Counted from the stretch's first letter, positions 41,941 to 51,390 are shown. The stretch: 63,791 nucleotides of DNA from Clostridiaceae bacterium (GCA_029256485.1 JAQSXU010000008.1:1-63791), one strand, 5' to 3'. Numbers and translations are program-made. The notes: generated from the letters alone by a model not told the origin.

Positions 41941-43165
41941 GACTATAGATATTATGTATGGTATTTGTGTGAACTTATTCGGATATATATTATGGAGTGT
42001 TTTTTCTGAATTTTTCATAGGAACTCAAGTTGATTACAAATTATTTCTAATAAACGTAATTGGCTTGTTTATATTATATATTCTAAGGAATAAAGTAAAT
42101 AATAAATTTACCAGAATAGCAATTACTTTGTCTATAAGTGAAATATTATTTTATTTCGTTTTAAAAAGTTCATTTAGTTTAAATCTTGTGTATACAGCCT
42201 TTATTCTAGTAACACTGGAAAAGGTTTATGAGGACAGTATTAATTTTTATTACATTTCAGGTAAAATGAAAATATTTATGCTTACAATTTCTATAATTGG
42301 GGCAGCTTATCCTATACTGATAAGCAATAATAATAAAAGTATCTTCAGATTTTATATATTATTTTTTATTATGGCAATCTTTTTGTTAAGGGAAAGCAGA
42401 AATGTGATAATTAAGGTTAAATCGAAAAAATCTTTTATATATGACATTTTTATTATGGTATTGGTGCTACTGCTTTCAGTAGAGAAAACTTATATTTTTC
42501 TTGTAGGTCTACTGACTAAAGTTGTAAATCTCATTAAAAATGCATATTCATTTATTGAGCCTGTTTTAGATATGCTGCTAGAAGCTTTTGCCAGGATAAT
42601 TAGTTTACCTTTAATAGCTTTTTTTAAAAGGCTGGTAAAAAATAATGTGCAAATAATCGATAAAAAGTCTGATGCTAAAAAGGTAATATTAAATAAATCA
42701 TACACTGGTATTCCAGACAATATAATATGGATTGCCAAGATTTTTTTTATCATAGCAGGTTTTATTTTAATTTATAAATATATTTTAAGAAGAAGATATA
42801 AAACAAAACTTTTAGAGGAAACTGAGGAAGTTGAAATTGAAAAAATAGATAAACAGAGCAGCGGCTTATCAAAAGATACAGTTGTCAATGTTTTTAGAAA
42901 CCTATTTAAAAATAAAAATATAAAAACTCAGATATTGGAGGTATACAAAGCATTTCAAATAAGGGCTGATAAGAAAGGATTTTTTAAGAAGTATATGACA
43001 GCCACTCAGCTTAAAAATCATGCTGAAGCAATTATAGATGAAAAGAGTGCCCTTAATGCAATTACAGACTTATATAATGAAACTAAGTTTTCAGATCATA
43101 ACTTTAATGAAGAAAATTTATCTGAAATGAAGAACAGTTATAAAAGTATAAAGAAACATTTGTAG
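41927..43165 (+). CDS. Membrane protein with C-terminal DUF4129, transglutaminase-less TgpA analogue
   Basis: The 412-residue protein has six or more helices in residues 1-180, a further helix near 268-285, and a cytoplasmic C-terminus (about 325-410) with LEVYKAFQIRADKKGF and TATQLKNHAEAI, matching DUF4129. In the usual moxR-DUF58 operon the third gene encodes a TgpA-like membrane transglutaminase of about 700-800 residues, with DUF4129 at its end. Here the transglutaminase core is absent: no Cys-His-Asp motif is seen between the helices. It overlaps the DUF58 gene by 14 nt. Confidence 0.75.
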   Translation: MNMHKTIDIMYGICVNLFGYILWSVFSEFFIGTQVDYKLFLINVIGLFILYILRNKVNNKFTRIAITLSISEILFYFVLKSSFSLNLVYTAFILVTLEKVYEDSINFYYISGKMKIFMLTISIIGAAYPILISNNNKSIFRFYILFFIMAIFLLRESRNVIIKVKSKKSFIYDIFIMVLVLLLSVEKTYIFLVGLLTKVVNLIKNAYSFIEPVLDMLLEAFARIISLPLIAFFKRLVKNNVQIIDKKSDAKKVILNKSYTGIPDNIIWIAKIFFIIAGFILIYKYILRRRYKTKLLEETEEVEIEKIDKQSSGLSKDTVVNVFRNLFKNKNIKTQILEVYKAFQIRADKKGFFKKYMTATQLKNHAEAIIDEKSALNAITDLYNETKFSDHNFNEENLSEMKNSYKSIKKHL

Positions 43166-43254
43166 TATAATTACACATCTTACACTACTGCGTATATTTT
43201 TTTATTTTAGTAACAATAATATTGTGTATTAAGTAGTGAGGGTGGTGTTTTATT

Positions 43255-43860
43255 TTGGAGAAAAAGGACTTTCTTTCAAAAGTATATAGAAATTTTAATG
43301 AGTTTATAGCTGAAAGTTCCAAAAGAGAAATGGAAGCTATTATTTTGGACTCTAAATTTACAAAGGAATTTAATTCAAACATAAAAAAATTATATGATTC
43401 AATTAAAACTGATGGCAATGACAATATTGAATTTACAATTCTATTTAATACATCAGGGGAGATTGCGGTAATTGATGGATATGTGTTGGGAAGTTATGCC
43501 GCTGATAAGTATACGTTGGCTATGGAGGAATACTATAAAAAGAATAAGATTAATAAGGTGGTTAAACAAGTAGTTAATGGAAGCAGAAAAAGCATGGAAG
43601 ATTTTCTTATATTATCAGAAAAGGTACTATATAACACCTTTCTTAGTATGTTTTCGGAAATTAAAACCAGAAAGGATATTATTGAAAAATATAAATATCA
43701 CAAATCTCTGCTGAAAAGCTATAAAGGAGATGATTTACCTATAATATTCATATCATTATTGATTATAGAAGATATATGTAAATATTTAGGAATAAATAAG
43801 GACATATTAACGGAAAGTTACAACAAAATAATTTTCCAAAAATATAGTCAGAATATTTAG
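43255..43860 (+). CDS. Hypothetical protein downstream of the moxR operon
   Basis: I do not recognise this 201-residue protein. It starts with TTG 43255 behind GAGGGTGG. It is mostly charged and helical, with one stretch of strand-like sequence, IEFTILFNTSGEIAVIDGYVLG (residues about 61-82, given in part), and a mildly hydrophobic segment LPIIFISLLIIEDI near residue 160. No signal peptide or catalytic motif is apparent. It may be transcribed with the moxR operon, 89 nt upstream, but this is unproven. Confidence 0.6.
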   Translation: MEKKDFLSKVYRNFNEFIAESSKREMEAIILDSKFTKEFNSNIKKLYDSIKTDGNDNIEFTILFNTSGEIAVIDGYVLGSYAADKYTLAMEEYYKKNKINKVVKQVVNGSRKSMEDFLILSEKVLYNTFLSMFSEIKTRKDIIEKYKYHKSLLKSYKGDDLPIIFISLLIIEDICKYLGINKDILTESYNKIIFQKYSQNI

Positions 43861-43863
43861 AAA

Positions 43864-43999
43864 GTCGACAAATTTATATCAGCAAAACAGCAAGTATATT
43901 GCTCTTAAAGTGTATATGCAAATATAAAATGTCCCCCAATAGAATATTTTGTCGCTTTTATACGATAACTAATAATTTTAGTGCTTCACAAAACGACAA
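43864..43999. promoter_or_regulatory. Cluster of Spo0A-box-like words upstream of the DUF6514 gene
   Basis: Three partial matches to the 0A-box core TGTCGAA lie within 140 nt: GTCGACAAA (43864-43872), TTGTCGCT (43949-43956) and AACGACAA (43992-43999). The last is followed by T8. Each differs from the consensus in its last two bases, so this is only suggestive. Confidence 0.25.
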
Positions 44000-44057
44000 C
44001 TTTTTTTTCAATAAAATGTTAACATGTTAATAAAGTTAATTAAGGGGGAATCATAAT

Positions 44058-44405
44058 ATGATAGTAGAAAGTATGGTGAAAAGTGAAACTATTCAAGGCA
44101 GGAAGTATGAGTATTGCTATAGAATGCTTAAAAATAATGTTTCACTATCATATGGAAATGACACCATGGAAGTGCAATCATATGGAATCGAGGTTGAAAG
44201 GCAGGATATTGTTAATGGAACTGTTGCGAATGTTTCAATTGACAGTATAAATAGTATTAGTCCTTATAGATTTAAAGTACATAATCTTCTTAAACTACTT
44301 TATGACAATGAAGTATCCCCAGTGCATTTAATTGAAGTTCTGGGAGATTATATAGATGAGTACGTGATAGATTTTGATGAAAAACTAGAAAGTGCTGCGA
44401 ATTAG
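44058..44405 (+). CDS. DUF6514 family protein
   Basis: The 115-residue protein resembles DUF6514 of clostridia, with YEYCYRMLKNNVSLSYG near the N-terminus, VQSYGIEVERQDI and ISPYRFKVHNLLKLLYDNEVSPVHL. No function is known. It is preceded by a strong AAGGGGG ribosome site and followed by a small terminator, so it is a single-gene unit. TTAACATGTTAA at about 44019-44031 upstream is a short palindrome that may be regulatory. Confidence 0.75.
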   Translation: MIVESMVKSETIQGRKYEYCYRMLKNNVSLSYGNDTMEVQSYGIEVERQDIVNGTVANVSIDSINSISPYRFKVHNLLKLLYDNEVSPVHLIEVLGDYIDEYVIDFDEKLESAAN

Positions 44406-44411
44406 CTATTT

Positions 44412-44436
44412 AAAAAGAGGGTTAAACCTCTTTTTT
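44412..44436 (+). terminator. Terminator of the DUF6514 gene
   Basis: AAAAGAGG and CCTCTTTT arms with a GTTAAA loop, ending in a T run. Confidence 0.75.
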
Positions 44437-44484
44437 CTTTCAAAAAAAATAATTTTGAATTATGATGTAAATGGGGGTGATTTT

Positions 44485-44856
44485 TTGATTTTTGGAGTAG
44501 GCGTTGATATAGTTAACGTTTCTAGAATAAAAATGGCTATTATAAAACATCCTAACTTTATCCATAAGTTATTTTCCAATACAGAAATTGAATATTTAAA
44601 AAGCAAAAAATATAGACCAGAATTTATTGCAGTCAGATTTGCTGCAAAAGAAGCAGTAGCAAAGGCTATTGGTACTGGTTTTAGAGGGTTTTCCTTTAAA
44701 GATATTGAAATAAATAAAAACTTAGAAGGTAAACCAATGGTGATACTTAAGGAAAAGGCACATAAAATTTTACAAGAAGAAGGAGAATATAAAATTCATT
44801 TAAGCATTTCCCATGAATTGGAGATGGCAGTAGCCTATGTAATTATTGAAATATAA
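44485..44856 (+). CDS. acpS: Holo-[acyl-carrier-protein] synthase
   Basis: AcpS transfers phosphopantetheine from coenzyme A to apo-ACP. The 123-residue protein shows GVGVDIV with the metal-ligand Asp, FSNTEIEYL, RFAAKEAVAKAIGTG with the second ligand Glu, and a C-terminal LSISHELEMAVAYVIIE. The TTG start at 44485 follows GGGGGTGA; longer frames upstream lack support. It lies 19 nt before nnrDE, a common neighbour in clostridia. Confidence 0.95.
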   Translation: MIFGVGVDIVNVSRIKMAIIKHPNFIHKLFSNTEIEYLKSKKYRPEFIAVRFAAKEAVAKAIGTGFRGFSFKDIEINKNLEGKPMVILKEKAHKILQEEGEYKIHLSISHELEMAVAYVIIEI

Positions 44857-44875
44857 TGTTTTAGGAGGAGAGCAG

Positions 44876-46372
44876 ATGAGAGTTGCAACTAGTTTAATTA
44901 TGAGAAATATGGATAATTATTGTATAAATACATTAAAGATTCCTGGAATTGTTTTAATGGAGAATGCAGCAATAAAAGTTATAGAGAATATAGAATTAGA
45001 AAAGTTTCGAAGCTATACTGTGGTATGTGGTACAGGGAATAATGGGGGAGATGGATTTGCAGTTGCAAGACATCTTTTGATAAAAGGAAAAGTTGTACAA
45101 GTTTTTTTAATTGGTTCAGAAGAAAAGTTAAGTATTGATTCCAAAACTAATTTTAATATATTGAAAAATATGCATGTAAACATTAAATGCGTAAAAAACT
45201 TGGAGGATGCATATGAACTTAGAGATAGTATTGAAAAAAGTCAGATTACAGTTGATGCAATATTTGGAACAGGTTTAAACAGACAGGTTGAAGAAATATA
45301 TGATACTGTAATAACAATAATTAATGAAAACAGCAGCTATACTATTTCAATAGATGCTCCATCTGGATTTAATTCAGATAAAGGAATTCCTATGGGAAAT
45401 TGTATTAGAGCAAATAAGACTATATCATTTCAAATGTATAAACAAGGTTTTTTAAATTATGGCAGTGACAGATATACTGGAAATATTATCATTTGTGATA
45501 TAGGAGTACCTAAAGAAGTTCAGGATAAATTTAATGAAGATTATTTCATTATTGATAGACCAATGATAAAGGAATTTATAATAGTTAGAAATAAATATTC
45601 CCATAAGGGTGACTATGGAAGAGTTCTGCTATTTGCAGGATCAAAGGGATTTACCGGGGCAGCATTTATTTCTACTGAGGCTGCCGTTAAAAGTGGGGCA
45701 GGGTTAGTAACGCTAGCTTCGGGAAAAGACGCCCTAAAAGTTCTAAGTGCCAAGTTATGTGAAGCTATGACAGCGGATTATGATGATGAAAAAAGGATAA
45801 ATGAATTAATAATTAGAAGTAATGCTGTTGCCATGGGACCAGGTATGGGAAATAATGAAAAGACATTAGATATTTTAAAAAAAGTGCTGGAAATGGCGAA
45901 CTGCGGTGTTGTTATAGACGCAGATGGAATAAATGTGTTAAAAAACAATTTGGATTTGTTAAAAAATAAGAGAAATAGGGTTGTCATAACTCCTCACTTT
46001 GGAGAAATGAGCAGATTGACTGGATATTCAATTGATTATATAAGAGATAACAGGCTTCAGGTTGCAAAAAATTTTGCTAGAGAAAATCAGATTATAGTAG
46101 TATTGAAGGGATATAATACTATAATAACAGATGGTAACACCACTATAATTAATCCTACAGGCAATAGCGCTATGGCATCAGGAGGAGTTGGTGACTGCTT
46201 GACTGGAATGATTGCATCATTCATTGGCCAAGGGTATGATCCGCTTAATGCCAGCTGCCTTGCTGCCTATGTACACGGTTATTGCGGAGAAAAACTTTCA
46301 AGGAACATGTATAGCGTCACTGCAAGTGATATATTTAATGAGATTCCTTACTCTATAAAGGAGCTTTCCTAG
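44876..46372 (+). CDS. nnr: Bifunctional NAD(P)HX epimerase/dehydratase
   Basis: The protein repairs hydrated NADH and NADPH. Residues 1-215 form the YjeF/NnrE epimerase domain, with CGTGNNGGDGFAVARHL and DAIFGTGL. Residues about 225-498 form the ADP-dependent NnrD dehydratase, a ribokinase-like fold with LLFAGSKGFTGAAFISTEAA, AMGPGMG, VIDADGIN, TPHFGEMSRL and ASGGVGDCLTGMI. The 498-residue length is typical of the fused protein. ATG 44876 follows TTAGGAGGAG. It is in an operon with acpS. Confidence 0.95.
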   Translation: MRVATSLIMRNMDNYCINTLKIPGIVLMENAAIKVIENIELEKFRSYTVVCGTGNNGGDGFAVARHLLIKGKVVQVFLIGSEEKLSIDSKTNFNILKNMHVNIKCVKNLEDAYELRDSIEKSQITVDAIFGTGLNRQVEEIYDTVITIINENSSYTISIDAPSGFNSDKGIPMGNCIRANKTISFQMYKQGFLNYGSDRYTGNIIICDIGVPKEVQDKFNEDYFIIDRPMIKEFIIVRNKYSHKGDYGRVLLFAGSKGFTGAAFISTEAAVKSGAGLVTLASGKDALKVLSAKLCEAMTADYDDEKRINELIIRSNAVAMGPGMGNNEKTLDILKKVLEMANCGVVIDADGINVLKNNLDLLKNKRNRVVITPHFGEMSRLTGYSIDYIRDNRLQVAKNFARENQIIVVLKGYNTIITDGNTTIINPTGNSAMASGGVGDCLTGMIASFIGQGYDPLNASCLAAYVHGYCGEKLSRNMYSVTASDIFNEIPYSIKELS

Positions 46373-46424
46373 AGGAGCTTCAGTAGATGTATACTTTGCA
46401 AAAAACATATTACATTCTACTCTC

Positions 46425-46483
46425 TCAAAAATCGTTGAAGATTCGATATTTTGAACATGCATAAATTGAGTTTCAGTAATGCT
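46425..46483 (+). repeat. Partial copy of the intergenic palindromic repeat
   Basis: About 59 bp starting TCAAAAATCGTTGAAG and ending TTTCAGTAATGCTT is a diverged direct repeat of 46521-46580. It corresponds to the right half of the palindromic repeat family; the left half is not recognisable. Confidence 0.55.
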
Positions 46484-46587
46484 TATAGTGAAGCAACTTC
46501 AACTATTAATTTATGCATACTAAAAAACTGTTGAAGATTCAGTATTTTTAGCATGTATAAATTGAGTTTCAGTAATGCTTCACTATA
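46484..46587. repeat. Intergenic palindromic repeat, copy D
   Basis: The 104-bp element is bounded by perfect 11-bp ends TATAGTGAAGC (46484-46494) and GCTTCACTATA (46577-46587). It contains CAACTTCAACTAT and the core GTTGAAGATTC shared with the copies at 48.7 and 57.3 kb. The rest of the 46373-46736 gap holds the half copy before it and AT-rich sequence with the ribosome site of the next gene. Confidence 0.65.
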
Positions 46588-46736
46588 GTACCACTTATCA
46601 TTTATTAAAATAAAATAGTGGTACTACTAAATTTTATATTATTGTGAGAAGATATACATTAGTAGAATAAAAATAGAATAACACATTAAAAAGCTGAATA
46701 GTATTGATAGTGAATAATGAATATTTGGAGGATTAA

Positions 46737-47342
46737 ATGAAAAATAAATTATCAACTTTATGTGTTATTGCATTATCAACAATGTGCATATTTTTATTTG
46801 GATGTGGAAATACGAAAAACCCTGAAGAGGCAATAGATTATTTAAAAAATTTAAAAAGCTATAAATGTAATATTGTAATTGAAACTAAAAATAACAGACA
46901 AAGTTTAAATTATGAAGGGAAACAGTATTACGACAGTAATAATGGTACAAGATTGGAGCTGGGTGATGACAGAGTATTAATTTATAAAGGCAATGACATA
47001 TTTGTAAAGGACTTAAAAAATAACAGCCAGTATACAACTGATGAAAGTTATGATAAAACATATAAGCTGAGTTTTATTAAAAATTTTGTGGATTTGATTT
47101 ATAGCAATGAGAATATAAAGACATATTACAAAAAGCTAGATGAAAAAGAATATGAAATTATTGAATTAGAAATACCAGGCGATAATTTAAATATTCAAAA
47201 GGCTGCTTTGTATGTAAGTGCAGAGGACTATCTGCCGCAGTGGATGATTGTGTACGACTCAAATTATAGGGAAGTTTTAAGATTTGTATATACTGATTTT
47301 AAAACTAATGTACAGATGGATAGCAAACTATTTACCATGTAG
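46737..47342 (+). CDS. GerS-like germination lipoprotein
   Basis: The 201-residue protein has a lipoprotein signal ending LFGCG (Cys23) and a LolA-like beta-rich mature region: SYKCNIVIETKN, YEGKQYYD, LYVSAEDYLPQWMIVYD and VLRFVYTDFK. In Clostridioides difficile the GerS lipoprotein gene sits directly upstream of alr2; here alr follows by 61 nt. GerS supports CwlD in making spore-cortex muramic-delta-lactam there. The assignment combines lipoprotein, fold and synteny and is not proven. ATG with a GGAGG ribosome site. Confidence 0.7.
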   Translation: MKNKLSTLCVIALSTMCIFLFGCGNTKNPEEAIDYLKNLKSYKCNIVIETKNNRQSLNYEGKQYYDSNNGTRLELGDDRVLIYKGNDIFVKDLKNNSQYTTDESYDKTYKLSFIKNFVDLIYSNENIKTYYKKLDEKEYEIIELEIPGDNLNIQKAALYVSAEDYLPQWMIVYDSNYREVLRFVYTDFKTNVQMDSKLFTM

Positions 47343-47359
47343 ATAAAGAACTTCAACTA

Positions 47360-47384
47360 CCACCAGATGAACTGGTGGATTTTT
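47360..47384 (+). terminator. Hairpin between the gerS-like gene and alr
   Basis: CCACCAG (47360-47366) and CTGGTGG (47372-47378) with a 5-nt loop are followed by ATTTTTG, 20 nt before the alr start. It may reduce read-through into alr. Confidence 0.6.
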
Positions 47385-47403
47385 GCTGAAAGGTGGGGGA
47401 CTA

Positions 47404-48564
47404 ATGTTTAGACATTTGAGGCCGGTATGGGCTGAAATTAATTTAGATAATCTTGAAAATAATATGAAAGAAATAAGAAGGGTATCTAAAAGTAAAGAAA
47501 TAATCGCAGTAGTAAAAGCTGATGCTTATGGGCATGGAGCTTTGGATGTAGCACCAGTGCTTTTAGAAAATGGTGCAACTAGGCTGGCTGTAGCTGTGTT
47601 GAGCGAGGCTGTTGAGCTAAGAAATGGAGGAATACACTGTCCAATAATGATTTTAGGATTTACACCTCCTAGTCTTGTGGATACATTAATAAGAAATGAT
47701 GTTGAACAGACAGTTTATTCATATGAATTAGCAGAAGAAATATCTAAGATGGCTGTAAAAAGAAATAAAATAGCTAAAATACATATTGCTGTAGACACAG
47801 GTATGGGAAGAATAGGCTTCTTACCTGATGAAGAAAGTATAAAACAGGTATATAAAATCAGTAAATTGCCCAATATAGTGATTGAGGGGTTATTTACACA
47901 TTTTGCTACTGCTGATGAGGCAGATAAGGAATATACTTTTTACCAAATAAAAAAGTACAATTGGTTTTATGAGAAATTAAAAGAAAACAATGTAAATGTT
48001 AATATAAGACACATTGGCAACAGTGCTGCAATTATGGATTTGCCTGAAAGCCATTATGATGCTGTAAGACCGGGAATAATACTTTATGGATGTTATCCCT
48101 CAAATGAAGTTAAAAAGGAAAATATTAATTTAAAACCTGTATTGTCATTAAAAACAAATATTGTTCATGTGAAAAAGGTGCCTTCAGATACCAGCATAAG
48201 CTATGGAAGAGAATTTAAGACTGAGAAAGAAAGCATAATTGCCACATTACCAGTTGGATATGCAGATGGATATTCAAGATCATTGTTTAATAAGGCACAG
48301 GTAATTGTAAATGGACAATTTGCAAAAGTCATTGGAAGAATATGCATGGATCAATGTATGATTGATATAACTAATATTCCTGAAGTTAAAGTTGGGGACG
48401 AAGTGATTCTAATAGGAGAACAAGATGGATTAAAATTTTCCGTAGATGATGTGGCTGAACTTATGGGAACTATAAATTACGAAGTAACTTGTATGATCAG
48501 CAGAAGAGTACCCAGAGTATATATTAAAAATGGCAAAATTACAAAGGTTAGAAATTATGTTTAA
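47404..48564 (+). CDS. alr: Alanine racemase
   Basis: Alr interconverts L- and D-alanine for peptidoglycan, and in spores limits germination by alanine. The PLP lysine is Lys38 in [11 protein letters not shown]; other motifs are [29 protein letters not shown] and the C-terminal-domain catalytic Tyr region SISYGREF with [11 protein letters not shown]. The 386-residue length is normal. ATG 47404 follows AAAGGTGGGGG; an upstream frame start overlaps the hairpin. It lies downstream of a GerS-like gene and upstream of mazEF, as alr is in many Firmicutes. Confidence 0.96.
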   Translation: MFRHLRPVWAEINLDNLENNMKEIRRVSKSKEIIAVVKADAYGHGALDVAPVLLENGATRLAVAVLSEAVELRNGGIHCPIMILGFTPPSLVDTLIRNDVEQTVYSYELAEEISKMAVKRNKIAKIHIAVDTGMGRIGFLPDEESIKQVYKISKLPNIVIEGLFTHFATADEADKEYTFYQIKKYNWFYEKLKENNVNVNIRHIGNSAAIMDLPESHYDAVRPGIILYGCYPSNEVKKENINLKPVLSLKTNIVHVKKVPSDTSISYGREFKTEKESIIATLPVGYADGYSRSLFNKAQVIVNGQFAKVIGRICMDQCMIDITNIPEVKVGDEVILIGEQDGLKFSVDDVAELMGTINYEVTCMISRRVPRVYIKNGKITKVRNYV

Positions 48565-48644
48565 TAAATATTTTTTGACACCAAAGTTTTCATAGAATAT
48601 AATTAATATGATTATAATGCAGAAATTTGTCATGGGTATAAAGC

Positions 48645-48738
48645 TAAACAATATGTAAACTTATATTATACATTGGGGAAATAGCCAATGTTAAGTGTGT
48701 TCTCATTCTATATAAGTTTATAGTTGAAGTTGTTTATC
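48645..48738. repeat. Intergenic palindromic repeat, copy A
   Basis: About 94 bp from TAAACAATATGTAAACTTA to GTTGAAGTTGTTTATC. Its right arm is identical to that of copy B, three nt further on; the centre (GGAAATAGCC to TTCTCAT) has diverged. Confidence 0.7.
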
Positions 48739-48741
48739 TAA

Positions 48742-48838
48742 GATAAACAATACGTAAACTTAACTTATACAGTGGGAAAATAGCGAAGCTTCAACGCTTT
48801 TTCATGCTGTATAAGTTTATAGTTGAAGTTGTTTATCT
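48742..48838. repeat. Intergenic palindromic repeat, copy B
   Basis: A 97-bp imperfect palindrome from GATAAACAATACG to GAAGTTGTTTATC. Stem 1 pairs ACTTATACAG with CTGTATAAGT; an inner stem pairs GAAAATAGCG with CGCTTTTTC around GAAGCTTC. It matches copy C at 57.3 kb in reverse orientation. Together copies A and B fill most of the 48565-48869 gap. Confidence 0.72.
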
Positions 48839-48869
48839 ATTGTAAAACTCTAGGAGGGTGAATTCATTT

Positions 48870-49190
48870 ATGTCCGGAACAAAAAGATTAGTAATTAATA
48901 TCTCTGAAGCACTTTTCAAGGATTTTGATGAAGCTTTAAATGAAGATTGCAAAAAAAGAAGTGAATTTATTCAGGAAGCTATAATATTATATATTGAGGA
49001 GAAAAAAAGATTAAAGCTCATAGAGCAGATGAAAAAAGGTTACTGTGAAATGGGAGAAATTAATCTTGAAATTTCGGAAGTTGGCTTTACAAGTGATATA
49101 AAAGATTTAAAAGAATATGAAGCGAGGCTTTCGGAGAGTGATTTACCACATGACAATGATGATGAAAAGAGGAGATATATTTTATGCTGA
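48870..49190 (+). CDS. mazE: MazE/EndoAI-type antitoxin (ribbon-helix-helix)
   Basis: The 106-residue protein begins with a ribbon-helix-helix DNA-binding domain (residues 1-50: [37 protein letters not shown]), followed by a charged, probably flexible region that would wrap around the toxin. It represses its own operon and neutralises MazF. ATG 48870 follows TAGGAGGGTG. It overlaps the toxin gene by about 40 nt, so the two are translationally coupled. Confidence 0.9.
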   Translation: MSGTKRLVINISEALFKDFDEALNEDCKKRSEFIQEAIILYIEEKKRLKLIEQMKKGYCEMGEINLEISEVGFTSDIKDLKEYEARLSESDLPHDNDDEKRRYILC

Positions 49191-49497
49191 TTTAAGCCCT
49201 GTTGTAGGCTCAGAACAGGGTGGCGTCAGGCCGGTAATTATTATTCAAAATGATATTGGTAACAGATATAGTCCTACGGTAATAGTTGCTGCCATTACAT
49301 CTCAGATAAATAAAGCAAAGTTACCGACTCATGTTGAGATTTCTTCCGAGGAATACGGACTCAACAAAGATTCAGTGGTTCTGCTTGAACAGATAAGAAC
49401 TTTGGATAAAAAAAGATTAAAAGATAAAATCGGACACATGACTGTTGATGATATGAAGAAAGTTGATGAGGCACTGCTGATAAGTATTGGTTTATAA
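49150..49497 (+). CDS. mazF: MazF/EndoA-type mRNA interferase toxin
   Basis: MazF cuts single-stranded RNA at specific short sites under stress. The protein shows [20 protein letters not shown], then [27 protein letters not shown] and [12 protein letters not shown], which match Bacillus subtilis EndoA closely. Several ATG codons (49150, 49156, 49159, 49162) precede KRGDIF; GGAGAG at 49133-49138 suits the first. Its start lies inside mazE. The alr-mazE-mazF order is conserved in Firmicutes. Followed by an 11-bp terminator. Confidence 0.94.
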   Translation: MTMMMKRGDIFYADLSPVVGSEQGGVRPVIIIQNDIGNRYSPTVIVAAITSQINKAKLPTHVEISSEEYGLNKDSVVLLEQIRTLDKKRLKDKIGHMTVDDMKKVDEALLISIGL

Positions 49498-49525
49498 GCA
49501 TATGAAAATATAAAACTATTTTTTT

Positions 49526-49557
49526 AGTAAGGGTTATCTTTGTAACCCTTACTTTTG
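49526..49557 (+). terminator. Terminator after mazF
   Basis: AGTAAGGGTTA (49526-49536) and TAACCCTTACT (49543-49553) form a perfect 11-bp stem followed by TTTT-G. Confidence 0.85.
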
Positions 49558-49627
49558 TGTCATAGTATTAGTATAAACTTTATGATAAAATAATAAGGAA
49601 TTTAAAAAATAACAGGAGGCTGACTTT

Positions 49628-50452
49628 ATGAAGAAAACCGTAGAAGAATTAGAACAAATTGCAAAGGTTATAAGAAAAGATATAATAACAATGTTAACTA
49701 AATCTGCATCCGGTCATCCAGGTGGGTCTTTGTCTGCAGTAGAAATTGTTACTGCACTATATTTTTATGAAATGAACATAAATCCAGAGAATCCAAGAAG
49801 TGAGGACAGAGATAGATTTGTATTATCAAAGGGCCATGCAGCGCCAGTATTATACAGTGCATTGGCAAGAAGAGGATATTTTGATGTGGGTGAGTTAAAT
49901 AATTTAAGAAAATTAGGATCAATTTTACAGGGACATCCAAATATGAATGAAGTTCCAGGAGTTGATATGTCAACAGGTTCCCTGGGTCAAGGAATATCAG
50001 CTGCAGTGGGAATGGCTATGGCTGGGAAAATAGACAGCAAAAACTATAGAGTATACTCTCTTCTAGGTGATGGTGAATTGGAAGAAGGACAGGTATGGGA
50101 AGCATCTATGGCAGCTGCTCACTATAAATTAGATAATCTTACAGCTTTTGTTGATTATAATGGCCTTCAAATAGATGGACCATGTAAGGATGTAATGAAC
50201 AATGAGCCAATAGCTGATAAATTTAGAGCATTCAGATGGAATGTAATTGAAATAGACGGACATAATTTCAAGGAAATTATAAATGCTATTGAAACGGCTA
50301 AAACTGTAAAAGAAAAGCCTACTATGATTGTTTGCAAAACAATAAAGGGTAAGGGAGTATCTTTTATGGAAAATCAAGCTTCATGGCACGGTACTGCACC
50401 AAACATAGATCAATGTGAGCAGGCTTTAAGAGAAATCGGAGGTGAACAGTAA
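49628..50452 (+). CDS. Transketolase, N-terminal subunit
   Basis: This 274-residue half carries the thiamine diphosphate-binding domain: [59 protein letters not shown] and [10 protein letters not shown]. It transfers two-carbon ketol units in the non-oxidative pentose phosphate pathway. Many clostridia split transketolase into two genes, as here; the second half starts in the stop codon of this one (TAATG), implying equal translation. AGGAGG ribosome site. Confidence 0.95.
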   Translation: MKKTVEELEQIAKVIRKDIITMLTKSASGHPGGSLSAVEIVTALYFYEMNINPENPRSEDRDRFVLSKGHAAPVLYSALARRGYFDVGELNNLRKLGSILQGHPNMNEVPGVDMSTGSLGQGISAAVGMAMAGKIDSKNYRVYSLLGDGELEEGQVWEASMAAAHYKLDNLTAFVDYNGLQIDGPCKDVMNNEPIADKFRAFRWNVIEIDGHNFKEIINAIETAKTVKEKPTMIVCKTIKGKGVSFMENQASWHGTAPNIDQCEQALREIGGEQ

Positions 50453-51390
50453 TGTCAAAAGTAGCAACAAGAGAAGCCTATGGAAAGGCTTTAGCAGAAC
50501 TAGGACAAAAAAATGAAAAAATAGTAGTGTTAGATGCTGATCTGTCAAAATCAACTAAAACAGCTGATTTTAAAAAGGTATGTCCTGATAGATTTATTAA
50601 TATGGGTATTGCAGAAGGTAACATGATGGCAGTTGCAGCTGGTATGGCAACATGCGGAAAGATTCCATTTGTAAGCACATTTGCTATATTTGCAGCTGGA
50701 AGGGCCTTTGAGCAAATAAGAAATTCTATATGCTACCCTAAGCTGAATGTTAAAATATGTGCAACACATGCTGGTTTAACTGTTGGAGAAGATGGTGCTT
50801 CACACCAGTCAGTAGAGGATATTTCATTGATGAGAAGCATTCCAAACATGACAGTTATTTGCCCAAGTGACTCTGTTGAAACAGAAGCTGCTATAAATGC
50901 AGTGACTGAATATAATGGACCTTGTTATGTCAGACTTGGGAGATCAGGAGTTTCCACTATTAATAATAAAGAAAATTATAAATTTGAAATAGGAAAAGCT
51001 GTTACATTAAGAGAAGGAAAAGATGCTGCAATTATTGCCACAGGTATAATGGTTGAGGCTGCATTAGAGGCATATAATATTCTTGCAGAAGAAGGAATAA
51101 AGGTAAAAGTTATAAATGTACATACAATAAAACCTATAGATGAACAGGCAATTATATCTGCTGCAAGGGAAACTGGTGTAGTAATAACAGCAGAAGAGCA
51201 TAGCATTATAGGGGGATTAGGCTCTGCCGTATGTGAAGTTTTAAGCGAAAAACACCCAGTGCCAGTATTAAGAATAGGTATAAAAGATACTTTTGGAGAA
51301 AGCGGAAAACCTGCAGAGTTATTAAAAGCTTATGGACTTACTGCTGACAACATAGCTAAAACCGTAAAAAAGGGCTTAAGTTTAAAATAA
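50452..51390 (+). CDS. Transketolase, C-terminal subunit
   Basis: The 312-residue half has the pyrimidine-binding and C-terminal domains: VLDADLSKSTKT, FINMGIAEGNMMAVAAGMA with the cofactor-activating Glu, GEDGASHQSVEDISLMRSIP, and a regulatory-type end TAEEHSIIGGLGSAV. It works as a heteromeric complex with the N-terminal subunit, whose stop codon overlaps its ATG by one base. Nothing is missing. Confidence 0.95.
   Translation: MSKVATREAYGKALAELGQKNEKIVVLDADLSKSTKTADFKKVCPDRFINMGIAEGNMMAVAAGMATCGKIPFVSTFAIFAAGRAFEQIRNSICYPKLNVKICATHAGLTVGEDGASHQSVEDISLMRSIPNMTVICPSDSVETEAAINAVTEYNGPCYVRLGRSGVSTINNKENYKFEIGKAVTLREGKDAAIIATGIMVEAALEAYNILAEEGIKVKVINVHTIKPIDEQAIISAARETGVVITAEEHSIIGGLGSAVCEVLSEKHPVPVLRIGIKDTFGESGKPAELLKAYGLTADNIAKTVKKGLSLK

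Noticed and set aside
46425..46587. CRISPR array
   Set aside because: There are only two diverged direct repeats of about 58 bp without regular spacers; they belong to a palindromic repeat family.
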